A stretch of DNA of 64,000 bases. Origin: Burkholderia cepacia (GTDB lineage: Bacteria > Pseudomonadota > Gammaproteobacteria > Burkholderiales > Burkholderiaceae). Shown piece by piece: positions 8,121-17,068 of the stretch (its first letter is position 1; each line of letters starts with the position of its first letter). The position numbers and the translations under genes are program-made. The notes beneath the pieces were generated by a model that saw only the letters and a list, made by a program, of their open reading frames with translations, ran no database searches and was not told the DNA's origin. Where the stretch lies: NCBI RefSeq assembly GCF_029962485.1, contig NZ_CP073637.1, forward strand, positions 3,348,001-3,412,000, given 5' to 3'.

Positions 8121-9458
8121 ATGCAAGACATCGAAAGCTTTCTGAAGCAACACCGGATCACCGAAGTCGAGGCGATCATTCCCGACATGGCCGGCATCGC
8201 GCGCGGCAAGATCACGCCGCGCAACAAATTCACCTCCGGCGAATCGATGCGCCTGCCGCAAGCCGTGATGGTGCAGACCGTCACCGGCGAATATCCGGAA
8301 GACGGCTCGCTCACCGGCGTGACCGACCCCGACATGGTGTGCGTGCCCGACGAATCGACGATCCGCCTGATCCCGTGGGCCATCGACCCGACCGCCCAGG
8401 TGATCCACGACTGCGTGCACTTCGACGGCTCGCCGGTCGAGATTTCGCCGCGCTACGTGCTGCGCCGCGTGCTCGACCTGTACAAGGCGAAGGGCTGGAA
8501 GCCGGTCGTCGCACCGGAACTCGAGTTCTACCTCGTCGACATGAACAAGGACCCGGACCTGCCGCTGCGTCCGCCGGTCGGCCGCACGGGCCGCCCCGAA
8601 ACGGGCCGCCAGTCGTATTCGATCGAGGCCGTCAACGAGTTCGACCCGCTGTTCGAGGACATCTACGAGTACTGCGAGGCACAGAACCTCGACATCGACA
8701 CGCTGATCCACGAAGTCGGCGCCGCGCAGATGGAGATCAACTTCATGCACGGCGACGCGCTGTCGCTGGCCGACCAGGTGTTCCTGTTCAAGCGCACGGT
8801 GCGCGAGGCCGCGCTGCGTCACAACATGTACGCGACGTTCATGGCCAAGCCGATGGAAGACGAACCGGGTTCGGCGATGCACGTGCACCAGAGCATCGTC
8901 GACGAGGAGACGGGCCAGAACCTGTTCACGTCGCAGGAAACCGGCGGCGCAACGTCGATGTTCTACAACTACCTCGCGGGGCTGCAGAAGTACACGCCGG
9001 CGCTGATGCCGATCTTCGCGCCGTACATCAACTCGTACCGCCGGCTGTCGCGCTTCATGGCCGCGCCGATCAACGTGCAGTGGGGCTACGACAACCGCAC
9101 GGTCGGCTTCCGCATCCCGCACTCGGGCCCGTCGGCACGCCGCATCGAGAACCGCATCCCGGGCGTCGACTGCAACCCGTACCTCGCGCTTGCCGCGACG
9201 CTCGCGGCCGGCTACCTCGGCATGACGCAGCGCCTGGAGCCGACCGAGCCGCTCGTCAGCGACGGCTACGACCTGCCGTACCAGTTGCCGCGCAACCTCG
9301 AGGAAGGGCTGACGCTGATGGCCGCGTGCGAACCGCTCGGCGAGATCCTCGGCCACAAGTTCCTGAAGGCGTATTTCGCGCTGAAGGAAACCGAATACGA
9401 AGCGTTCTTCCGCGTGATCAGCTCGTGGGAACGCCGCCATCTGCTGCTGCACGTTTAA
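8121..9458 (+). CDS. puuA: Glutamine synthetase family protein, gamma-glutamylputrescine synthetase (PuuA-like)
   Basis: This 445-aa protein has the glutamine synthetase beta-grasp and catalytic domains. Visible motifs include the active-site ELEFYLVD, GAAQMEINF, the ATP/ammonia-region HVHQSI and the downstream NRTVGFRIP and RIENRIPG segments. PuuA enzymes use ATP to couple glutamate to the amino group of putrescine. Context (puuD upstream, putrescine aminotransferase and polyamine transporter downstream, PuuB-type oxidases further on) makes gamma-glutamylation of putrescine or a related diamine far likelier than ammonia assimilation. Burkholderia carry several GlnA-like paralogues, so exact substrate is inferred. 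Confidence 0.9.
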   Translation: MQDIESFLKQHRITEVEAIIPDMAGIARGKITPRNKFTSGESMRLPQAVMVQTVTGEYPEDGSLTGVTDPDMVCVPDESTIRLIPWAIDPTAQVIHDCVHFDGSPVEISPRYVLRRVLDLYKAKGWKPVVAPELEFYLVDMNKDPDLPLRPPVGRTGRPETGRQSYSIEAVNEFDPLFEDIYEYCEAQNLDIDTLIHEVGAAQMEINFMHGDALSLADQVFLFKRTVREAALRHNMYATFMAKPMEDEPGSAMHVHQSIVDEETGQNLFTSQETGGATSMFYNYLAGLQKYTPALMPIFAPYINSYRRLSRFMAAPINVQWGYDNRTVGFRIPHSGPSARRIENRIPGVDCNPYLALAATLAAGYLGMTQRLEPTEPLVSDGYDLPYQLPRNLEEGLTLMAACEPLGEILGHKFLKAYFALKETEYEAFFRVISSWERRHLLLHV

Positions 9459-9495
9459 ACGCGCGCACAACCGAATACGGAATCACGGAGGAAAC

Positions 9496-10929
9496 ATGAC
9501 TTACCGCAACGAATCTGCCTGGATCCAGCCGGCCGCGCCGGCCGCCGCGCCGCGCGCAGCACAGGCACGCACGACCGCCGAATACCGCGCGCTCGACGCC
9601 GCGCACCACATCCACCCGTTCTCGGACATGGGCGCGCTGAACCGCGCCGGCAGCCGCGTGATCGTGAAGGCCGACGGCGTCTACCTGTGGGATTCGGAAG
9701 GCAACAAGGTGATCGACGGGATGGCCGGCCTGTGGTGCGTGAACGTCGGCTACGGCCGCAAGGAACTCGCCGACGCCGCGTATCGCCAGCTGCAGGAACT
9801 GCCGTTCTACAACACGTTCTTCAAGACCACGCACCCGCCGGTGATCGAACTCTCCGCGATGCTCGCGGAAGTCACGCCGGCCGGCTTCAACCACTTCTTC
9901 TATTGCAACAGCGGCTCGGAAGGCAACGACACCGTGCTGCGCCTCGTGCACCAGTACTGGCGCGTGCAGGGCAAGCCGCAGAAGAAATACGTGATCTCGC
10001 GCAAGAACGGCTACCACGGCTCGACGATCGCAGGCGGCACGCTCGGCGGGATGGGCTACATGCACGAGCAGATGCCGTCGAAGGTCGAGCACATCGTGCA
10101 CATCGACCAGCCGTATTTCTTCGGCGAAGCGCAGCCGGGCGAAACGCCGGAAGCGTTCGGCCTCGCCCGCGCGCAGCAGCTCGAAGCGAAGATTCTCGAA
10201 CTCGGCGCGGAGAACGTCGCCGCGTTCATCGGCGAGCCGTTCCAGGGCGCGGGCGGCGTGATCTTCCCGCCGTCGACGTACTGGCCGGAAATCCAGCGGA
10301 TCTGCCGCAAGTACGACATCCTGCTCGTGGCCGACGAGGTGATCGGCGGCTTCGGCCGGACCGGCGAATGGTTCGCGCACCAGCACTTCGGCTTCGAGCC
10401 GGATCTGATCACGATGGCCAAGGGCCTCACGTCGGGCTACGTGCCGATGGGCGCGGTCGGCATTCACGAGCGTGTGGCGCGGCCGATCATCGACAACGGC
10501 GAATTCAATCACGGGCTCACGTACTCAGGCCACCCGGTGGCGGCGGCCGTCGCGGTCGCGAACCTGAAGCTGCTGCGCGACGAAGGGATCGTCGAGCGCG
10601 TGAAGAACGACACCGGCCCGTACTTCCAGGCGCTGATGCGCGAGACCTTCGCGCGTCACCCCATCGTCGGCGAGGTGCACGGTCACGGCCTCGTCGCGAG
10701 CCTGCAGCTCGCCGAATCGCCGGCCGATCGCCGTCGCTTCGCGAACGGCGGCGACGTCGGCACGATCTGCCGCGACTTCTGCTTCAACGGCAACCTGATC
10801 ATGCGTGCGACCGGCGACCGGATGCTGCTGTCGCCGCCGCTCGTGATCACGCGCCAGGAAATCGATGAACTCGTGTCGAAGGCAAAGAAGGCCGTCGATG
10901 CAACCGCCCAGCAACTGGGTATTTCGTAA
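9496..10929 (+). CDS. spuC: Class III aminotransferase, SpuC-like putrescine-pyruvate aminotransferase
   Basis: This 477-aa PLP-dependent class III (omega) aminotransferase has the PLP lysine Lys309 in ITMAKGLTSGYVPMGA, Asp280 in LLVADEVIGGFGRTG, and the cofactor-phosphate motif NSGSEGND near residue 138. The sequence resembles SpuC, which transfers the putrescine amino group to pyruvate. It offers a transaminase route parallel to gamma-glutamylation. It lies 37 bp after puuA and is followed by the periplasmic polyamine-binding protein gene. A GABA aminotransferase role (PuuE-like) is a possible alternative. Confidence 0.88.
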   Translation: MTYRNESAWIQPAAPAAAPRAAQARTTAEYRALDAAHHIHPFSDMGALNRAGSRVIVKADGVYLWDSEGNKVIDGMAGLWCVNVGYGRKELADAAYRQLQELPFYNTFFKTTHPPVIELSAMLAEVTPAGFNHFFYCNSGSEGNDTVLRLVHQYWRVQGKPQKKYVISRKNGYHGSTIAGGTLGGMGYMHEQMPSKVEHIVHIDQPYFFGEAQPGETPEAFGLARAQQLEAKILELGAENVAAFIGEPFQGAGGVIFPPSTYWPEIQRICRKYDILLVADEVIGGFGRTGEWFAHQHFGFEPDLITMAKGLTSGYVPMGAVGIHERVARPIIDNGEFNHGLTYSGHPVAAAVAVANLKLLRDEGIVERVKNDTGPYFQALMRETFARHPIVGEVHGHGLVASLQLAESPADRRRFANGGDVGTICRDFCFNGNLIMRATGDRMLLSPPLVITRQEIDELVSKAKKAVDATAQQLGIS

Positions 10930-10989
10930 CGGCTTTGCCTACAGGCGTGCGGCGGGCGCCGCACGCCCCATAACCAGGGGAATTCCACC

Positions 10990-12105
10990 ATGCGTGCCTG
11001 CTTTCTTCGCCAAGCCTGTTCTGTTGCCGCCCTCGCCGCCGCGGCAGCGTTCACGTCAGTCGCCAGTCCGTCGGCGCATGCCGAGGACCTGAACGTCTAC
11101 AACTGGTCCGACTACATCGCACCGGACACGATCCCGAACTTCCAGAAGCAGACGGGCATCCACGTCAAGTACGACAACTACGACAGCGACGACACGCTTC
11201 AGGCGAAGCTGCTTGCCGGCAGTTCGGGCTACGACATCGTCGTGCCGACGTCGAACTACATGGCCAAGCAGATCCAGGCCGGCGTGTACCAGAAGCTCGA
11301 CAAGTCGAAGCTGCCGAACCTCGCGAACCTCGATCCGCTGCTGATGAAGATGATCTCCGACGCCGATCCGGGCAACCAGTACGGCGTGCCCTGGGCCTAC
11401 GGCACGGACGGCATCGGCTACAACGCGCAGGCGGTGAAGAAGGCACTCGGCGACAAGGCGCCGGTCGACAGCTGGGCACTGGTGTTCGACCCGGCCAACA
11501 TGGAAAAGCTGAAGGGCTGCGGCGTGTCGTTCCTCGACCAGGCCGTCGACGTGTTCGCCGCCACGCTGCAGTACATGGGCAAGGATCCGAACAGCAAGAA
11601 CCCCGGCGATTACCAGGCAGCCTTCGAAGTCCTGAAGAAAGTCCGCCCGTACATCACCCAGTTCAACTCGTCCGGCTACATCAACGACCTCGCGAACAAC
11701 GACGTGTGCGTCGCGCTCGGCTGGTCGGGCGACGTCGGCATCGCGCATCGCCGCTCGGCCGAAGCGAAGCGTTCGTACGACATCAAGTTCTCGAACCCGA
11801 AGGAAGGCGGCCTGCTGTGGTTTGACGTGATGGTGATCCCGAAGGATGCACCGCACCCCGAGGCCGCACTGAAGTGGATCAACTACGTGTCCGATCCGAA
11901 GGTCAACGCGGCGATCACCAACACGGTGTTCTATCCGACCGCGAACAAGGCCGCGCACCAGTTCGTCACGCCGGGCGTCGCGCAGGATCCGACCGTCTAC
12001 CCGCCGGAAGACGTGCTGAAGAAAATGGTGCTGATGAAGCCGATGCCGGCCGACATCCTGCGCCTCCAGAACCGCCTGTGGGCCCAATTGAAGACCGGCC
12101 ACTGA
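10990..12105 (+). CDS. potF: Polyamine ABC transporter periplasmic substrate-binding protein (PotF/SpuD-like)
   Basis: This 371-aa protein has a signal peptide cleaved after AHA near residue 31. The mature N-terminus EDLNVYNWSDYIAPDTI is characteristic of PotF/PotD/SpuD/SpuE putrescine- or spermidine-binding proteins. The two-lobed binding fold continues through the conserved GTDGIGYN segment. It delivers polyamine to the membrane complex encoded next (potG, potH, potI). The ribosome-binding site AGGGG precedes the ATG. Binding specificity (putrescine versus spermidine) cannot be decided from sequence alone. Confidence 0.93.
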   Translation: MRACFLRQACSVAALAAAAAFTSVASPSAHAEDLNVYNWSDYIAPDTIPNFQKQTGIHVKYDNYDSDDTLQAKLLAGSSGYDIVVPTSNYMAKQIQAGVYQKLDKSKLPNLANLDPLLMKMISDADPGNQYGVPWAYGTDGIGYNAQAVKKALGDKAPVDSWALVFDPANMEKLKGCGVSFLDQAVDVFAATLQYMGKDPNSKNPGDYQAAFEVLKKVRPYITQFNSSGYINDLANNDVCVALGWSGDVGIAHRRSAEAKRSYDIKFSNPKEGGLLWFDVMVIPKDAPHPEAALKWINYVSDPKVNAAITNTVFYPTANKAAHQFVTPGVAQDPTVYPPEDVLKKMVLMKPMPADILRLQNRLWAQLKTGH

Positions 12106-12281
12106 TCGCCAAGCATTCCGGCGGCGCAGGCATCGCTTCACGCCTGCCCGCCTGAGATCCGCGGACCTCCGTCCGCCCGCGCGCGCCGCGCGCACTGTTC
12201 CATCCGGCACGAGCCGTCGTCCGCGAGTCGCATTGTGCGCCTCGTGCGGGGACGCTCACGCCTGCAATCCGTGAAGAACGA

Positions 12282-13448
12282 ATGGTGACTCCCATGCAAT
12301 CGATACCCTCTTCCGCTGCTGCAAGACAGACCCAACCGGCCGCCGCGGCCCGCCCGCAAAACGACGCATTTGTGCGCATCGAAAACGTCGTGAAGAAATT
12401 CGGCGACAGCACGGCCGTCGACAACGTGAACCTGACGATCGCGAAAAACGAGCTGTTCGCGCTGCTCGGCAGCTCGGGCTGCGGCAAGTCCACGCTGCTG
12501 CGCATGCTCGCCGGGCTGGAAACGGCGACCTCCGGCAAGATCTTCGTCGACGGCGAGGACCTCGCGTCGCTGCCGCCGTACCGCCGCCCGGTGAACATGA
12601 TGTTCCAGTCGTACGCGCTGTTCCCGCACATGACGGTCGAATCGAACGTCGCATTCGGCCTGAAGCAGGAAGGCACGCCGAAGAACGAGATCAAGGAGCG
12701 CGTGGCCGATGCGCTCGCGCTCGTGCAGATGAGCAAGTACGCGCAGCGCAAGCCGCATCAGCTCTCCGGTGGCCAGCAGCAGCGCGTCGCGCTGGCCCGC
12801 TCGCTGGTCAAGCGCCCGAAGCTCCTGCTGCTCGACGAGCCGATGTCGGCGCTCGACAAGAAGATCCGCCAGAAGACCCAGCTCGAACTCGTGAACATCA
12901 TCGAGAAGGTCGACGTGACCTGCGTGATGGTCACGCACGACCAGGAAGAGGCGATGACGATGGCCAGCCGCCTCGCGGTGATGAGCGAAGGCAAGATCGT
13001 GCAGATCGGCGCGCCGGGTGAAGTCTACGAATTCCCGAACAGCCGCTTCTCGGCCGAATTCATCGGCTCGACCAACCTGTTCGAAGGCCGCGTCGTCGAG
13101 GACGAACCCGATCACATCTTTGTCGAGAGCGACGACCTCGAAGCGCGCATGTACGTGAGCCACGGCATCACCGGGCCGCTCGGGATGCCGGTCGGCATCT
13201 CGGTGCGCCCGGAGCGCATCCACGTGTCGCGCGAGAAACCGGGTTCGAAACACAACTGGGCGCGCGGCGTCGTGACCGACATCGCGTACATGGGCAGCTA
13301 CTCGCTGTACCACGTGCGCCTGCCGAGCGGCAAGACGGTGGTGTCGAACCTGTCGAGCTCGCACCTGATGAGCGACAACGCGCCGGCCTGGAACGACGAC
13401 GTGTTCGTGTCGTGGTCGCCGGCCAGCGGCGTCGTGCTGACGCAATGA
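12282..13448 (+). CDS. potG: Polyamine ABC transporter ATP-binding protein (PotG-like)
   Basis: This 388-aa ABC ATPase has Walker A GSSGCGKST (about residues 63-71), the signature LSGGQQQRVALARS, Walker B LLLLDEPMSALD and switch-His VTHD. A C-terminal TOBE domain (about 300-385) is typical of the PotA/PotG branch. It energises import with PotH and PotI. The gene starts 176 bp after potF. A second in-frame ATG five codons later could be the true start. It ends 10 bp before potH. Confidence 0.94.
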   Translation: MVTPMQSIPSSAAARQTQPAAAARPQNDAFVRIENVVKKFGDSTAVDNVNLTIAKNELFALLGSSGCGKSTLLRMLAGLETATSGKIFVDGEDLASLPPYRRPVNMMFQSYALFPHMTVESNVAFGLKQEGTPKNEIKERVADALALVQMSKYAQRKPHQLSGGQQQRVALARSLVKRPKLLLLDEPMSALDKKIRQKTQLELVNIIEKVDVTCVMVTHDQEEAMTMASRLAVMSEGKIVQIGAPGEVYEFPNSRFSAEFIGSTNLFEGRVVEDEPDHIFVESDDLEARMYVSHGITGPLGMPVGISVRPERIHVSREKPGSKHNWARGVVTDIAYMGSYSLYHVRLPSGKTVVSNLSSSHLMSDNAPAWNDDVFVSWSPASGVVLTQ

Positions 13449-13458
13449 GGACGACGCG

Positions 13459-14445
13459 ATGAGAACCTCTGCTTCCACGCCTTCCACGCCGGTGTCTGCC
13501 GGCGCCGCGAGCACCGGCGCCGGCCGGTCGCGCCCGGGCCGCTTCGCCGCGCTGTCGCGCTTCCTGCCGTCGGGCCGAAGCGTCGCGATCGGCGTGCCGT
13601 TCCTGTGGCTCGCGGTGTTCTTCGCGCTGCCGTTCGTGCTGGTGCTGAAGATCAGCTTCGCCGACCAGGTGATGGGCATCCCGCCGTACACGTCGCTCGT
13701 CGAGTTCAAGGACGGCGTCGTGCACTTCGCGCTGCAGCTGTCGCACTACGCGTTCCTGCTGCAGGACGACCTGTACATCGCGACCTACCTCAGCTCGCTG
13801 AAGATGGCCGCCGTGTCGACCGTACTGTGCCTGCTGATCGGCTATCCGATGGCGTACTACATCGCGCGCTCGGAGCCGAACCGCCGCAACGTGCTGATGA
13901 TGGCCGTGATGCTGCCGTTCTGGACCTCGTTCCTGATCCGCGTCTATGCATGGATCGGCATCCTGAAGGACGACGGCCTGCTGAACCACACGCTGATCGC
14001 GCTGGGCATCATCCACACGCCGCTGCGTCTCTACCACAGCGATGCGGGCGTCTACATCGGGATGGTCTATTCGTACCTGCCGTTCATGGTGATGCCGCTG
14101 TACGCGCACCTCGTGAAGATGGACCTGACGCTGCTCGAAGCCGCGTACGACCTGGGCGCGAAGCCGTGGGTCGCGTTCACGCGCATCACGCTGCCGCTGT
14201 CGAAGAACGGGATCATCGCCGGCAGCCTGCTGGTGTTCATCCCGGCAGTCGGCGAGTACGTGATTCCGGAGCTGCTGGGCGGCGCCGACACGCTGATGAT
14301 CGGCCGCGTGATGTGGGATGAATTCTTCAACAACATGGACTGGCCGATGGCGTCCGCGGTGACGGTCGCAATGGTGCTGCTGTTGCTGGTGCCGATGGCG
14401 CTGTTCCAGTACTACCAGGTCAAGGAACTGGAGGAAGCGAAATGA
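13459..14445 (+). CDS. potH: Polyamine ABC transporter permease (PotH-like)
   Basis: This 328-aa inner-membrane permease has six main hydrophobic segments and a conserved EAA loop (LLEAAYDLGAKPWVAFTRITLP near residues 230-250) that contacts the ATPase. The first 45 residues are a Pro/Ser-rich cytoplasmic extension. Its stop overlaps the potI start by four bases (ATGA), showing tight translational coupling. It pairs with PotI to form the polyamine channel. Confidence 0.93.
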   Translation: MRTSASTPSTPVSAGAASTGAGRSRPGRFAALSRFLPSGRSVAIGVPFLWLAVFFALPFVLVLKISFADQVMGIPPYTSLVEFKDGVVHFALQLSHYAFLLQDDLYIATYLSSLKMAAVSTVLCLLIGYPMAYYIARSEPNRRNVLMMAVMLPFWTSFLIRVYAWIGILKDDGLLNHTLIALGIIHTPLRLYHSDAGVYIGMVYSYLPFMVMPLYAHLVKMDLTLLEAAYDLGAKPWVAFTRITLPLSKNGIIAGSLLVFIPAVGEYVIPELLGGADTLMIGRVMWDEFFNNMDWPMASAVTVAMVLLLLVPMALFQYYQVKELEEAK

Positions 14446-15281
14446 TCAAGCCGAGCAAACCGCTGTCGACGGGCGTCCTCGCCTTCGGCTTCCTGTTCCT
14501 GTACATCCCGATCATCAGCCTGATCGTGTACTCGTTCAACGAGTCGAAGCTGGTGACGGTGTGGTCGGGCTTCTCGCTGAAGTGGTACGCGGCGCTGCTG
14601 GAGGACGACGAGCTGCTGACGGCCGCGTGGCTGTCGCTGAAGATCGGCCTGCTGACGGCGACCGCGTCGGTCGTGATCGGCACGTGGGCAGGCTTCGTGC
14701 TCGCGCGCTTCGGCCGCTTCAAGGGCTTCACGCTGTACACGGGGATGATCAACGCGCCGCTGGTGATTCCGGAAGTGATCCAGGGCATCTCGCTCTTGCT
14801 GCTGTTCGTGGCGCTGGAGCAGATGTTCGGCTGGCCGAAGGGTCGCGGGATGGTGACGATCTGGATCGGTCACGTGATGTTGTGCGTGTCGTACGTGGCG
14901 ATCATCGTGCAGTCGCGTGTGAAGGAGATGAACAAGTCGCTGGAGGAGGCGGCGCTGGATCTGGGCGCGACGCCGCTGAAGGTGTTCTTCGTGGTGACGC
15001 TGCCGTTGATCTCGCAGGCGCTGCTGTCGGGGTGGCTGCTGTCGTTCACGCTGTCGATCGACGACCTGGTGCTGTCGGCGTTCCTGTCGGGGCCGGGGTC
15101 GACGACGCTGCCGCTGGTGGTGTTCTCGCGCGTGCGGCTGGGGCTGAACCCTGAGATGAACGCCCTGGCGACGCTGTTCATCACGGCCGTGACGATCGGC
15201 GTGATCGTCGTGAACCGGATGATGATCGCGCGCGAGCGGCGCCGGATGGCCGACCTGAAGGCGGCGTTTGCGGCAGCCTGA
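14442..15281 (+). CDS. potI: Polyamine ABC transporter permease (PotI-like)
   Basis: This 279-aa permease begins MIKPSKPLSTGVLAFGFLFLYIP. It has six transmembrane segments and an EAA loop (LEEAALDLGATPLKVFFVVTLP). It is the second membrane subunit of the PotFGHI-type importer. It overlaps potH by four bases. It is followed after 115 bp by an outer-membrane porin-like gene, suggesting a dedicated uptake route across both membranes. Confidence 0.93.
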   Translation: MIKPSKPLSTGVLAFGFLFLYIPIISLIVYSFNESKLVTVWSGFSLKWYAALLEDDELLTAAWLSLKIGLLTATASVVIGTWAGFVLARFGRFKGFTLYTGMINAPLVIPEVIQGISLLLLFVALEQMFGWPKGRGMVTIWIGHVMLCVSYVAIIVQSRVKEMNKSLEEAALDLGATPLKVFFVVTLPLISQALLSGWLLSFTLSIDDLVLSAFLSGPGSTTLPLVVFSRVRLGLNPEMNALATLFITAVTIGVIVVNRMMIARERRRMADLKAAFAAA

Positions 15282-15396
15282 CGACGCACCTCCCGCTTCA
15301 AGGATAACAAGCACTGCAGACAAACAAGACGCGCTGCCCCAGGGGGGCGCGCGATTCGATCCCGATTTGACAGGCGCACGACAAGGAGAATCCGCA

Positions 15397-16969
15397 ATGA
15401 AGAAGAAACTGATCTGCCTGCTGGTGGCCGGCGCGTTGCCGGGCATCGCGCTGGCCGACTCGACATCCGCCGAGATCAAGGCGCTGCAGGCGCAGGTCGC
15501 GGCACTGCAGAAACAGATGAAGTCGATGCAGGCGCTGCTCTCGGCGAAGGGCGGTGCCGCGACCGCGCAGGCCGGCGCGAAGGCCGGAGCAGCGCCGGTC
15601 GCAGTGGCCGTCGACCCGGGGCTCGCCGGACTATGGCAAGGCGCAGGCCACGCTGACCAACGACGAAGTCGGCGAAATGAAGCAGCAGATCGCCAACCAG
15701 CAGCTGAAGGTCGATTCGCTGACCGACGCGGCCAACACGGGCCCGCTCGCCGGCCTGTCGGTCACGGGCTACATCGACCCGACCTACATCTACAACCGCG
15801 CGGCCGGCACGTCGTCGTTCCTGTTTGCGAACCACGAGAACGCGTACAACTACTTCAACAGCACGTTCGGCGATCTCTACCTCGACATCAAGAAGACGTT
15901 CGGCGTCGGCCCGATGGCGCCGTCGGCCGAGATCACGTTGATGCCGAACCGCGGCAACGGCATCACGCTGCTGCAGAACTCGCGCGGCTCGATCACCGAC
16001 AACCTGCTGAACACGGCCGTCATCAACGTGCCGATCACCGCCGAGACGACGCTGGTCGCCGGCTTGATCCCGAGCTTCGGCGGCTACGAGGTGCAGCAGT
16101 CGAACCAGATGCTCACGCTCACGCACAACCTGCTGTACGATTTCTCGGATCCGGGCAGCTACGTCGGCGTCGGCGCGAACTACACGAAGGGCAACTGGGC
16201 GTGGAAGTTCTTCCTCGGCAACGAGCAGTACCGCACGTACGGTTCGGTCACGCAGACGGGCGTGAATGCGCTCGGCGACCCGATCACCACCAGCAACAGG
16301 GTGCCGACATTCACCGCGCGCGCGGACTACACGTGGTCGAGCGCGCTTGACCTCGGCGGTTCGTTCAACATCGGCCGCCAGACGCTGTCCAGCGCGATCG
16401 ATTCGAACGGCGTCGTGCACTACGGGTCGGGCGCCAACGCGCCGAGCGCCTACGGTTCGTTCTTCTTCGGCGAACTCGACGCGACCTACACGCTCGCCGA
16501 TATTCAGTACAACGCGGAAGTCGACTACGGCCGGCAGCAGCATGCCGCGTTCAACGGCGGGCTCGCGCAGTGGTACGGCCTGTCGCTGCTCGCGCACCGC
16601 AAGTTCAACGCGCCGGTGGTCGGCCGCATGGGCGTGACGCTGCGCTACGACCTGCTCGCCAACTCGAAGAACGGCGGCGGCGGTGGCGGCATCGCGCTGA
16701 ACGGCAACGGGATGGATCCGAGCAACGGCTTCGGCGTCGACGCGGACTGCCTCGCGCAGTCGAAGGCCGGCGGCGGCCTGGGCTTCGAGTGCAAGGGGGC
16801 GGTACGCCAGGACGTCGCGCTCGACCTGCTGTTCTATCCGACCCAGCAGATCACCGTGAAGGTCGAATACCGGCACGACTGGGCGAACAACAAGGTGTTC
16901 CTGCGCAACGACGGTTCGTACGGCAAGTCCAACGACCTGCTCGCCACGCAGTTCATCTATTCGTTCTGA
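15397..16969 (+). pseudogene. DUF3138-type outer-membrane porin-like protein, split by a one-base frameshift
   Basis: A signal peptide (MKKKLICLLVAGALPGIALA) and a coiled-coil stretch (EIKALQAQVAALQKQMKSMQ) open in one frame from the ATG at 15397, with ribosome-binding site AAGGAG. The frame changes at a run of four G (15618-15621). Reading three G instead gives VAVDPGSPDYGKAQATL and continues without interruption to the stop at 16969. The long second part has porin features: many alternating beta strands, GYIDPTYIYN, and a C-terminal aromatic Phe (ATQFIYSF). The intact product would be about 523 aa. It follows potI, so a role in polyamine entry through the outer membrane is plausible. The shift may be a genuine mutation, phase variation or a sequencing error. 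Confidence 0.85.
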
Positions 16970-16980
16970 CGCAGCACACG

Positions 16981-17011
16981 CGGGACGCCGTGCCGCGCGC
17001 ACGGCGTCCCG
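16981..17011 (+). terminator. Strong hairpin after the porin-like gene
   Basis: CGGGACGCCGTG (16981-16992) pairs perfectly with CACGGCGTCCCG (17000-17011) around a 7-nt loop. GCCGTTTT follows as a short U-tract. It lies 11 bp after the porin-like stop and ends the puuD-potI-porin transcription unit, leaving the two FAD oxidases downstream. Confidence 0.8.
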
Positions 17012-17068
17012 CGCCGTTTTCAGGGGTGGCTGCGAGCAGGTTGCAGCCTTTTCGAGGGAGCCGGTTTC

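Noticed and set aside
15268..16350. A single 360-aa protein in the first frame of the porin gene
   Set aside because: After about residue 75 the frame becomes Arg/Gly-rich shadow sequence, whereas the porin strands continue in the neighbouring frame, which shows a frameshift.
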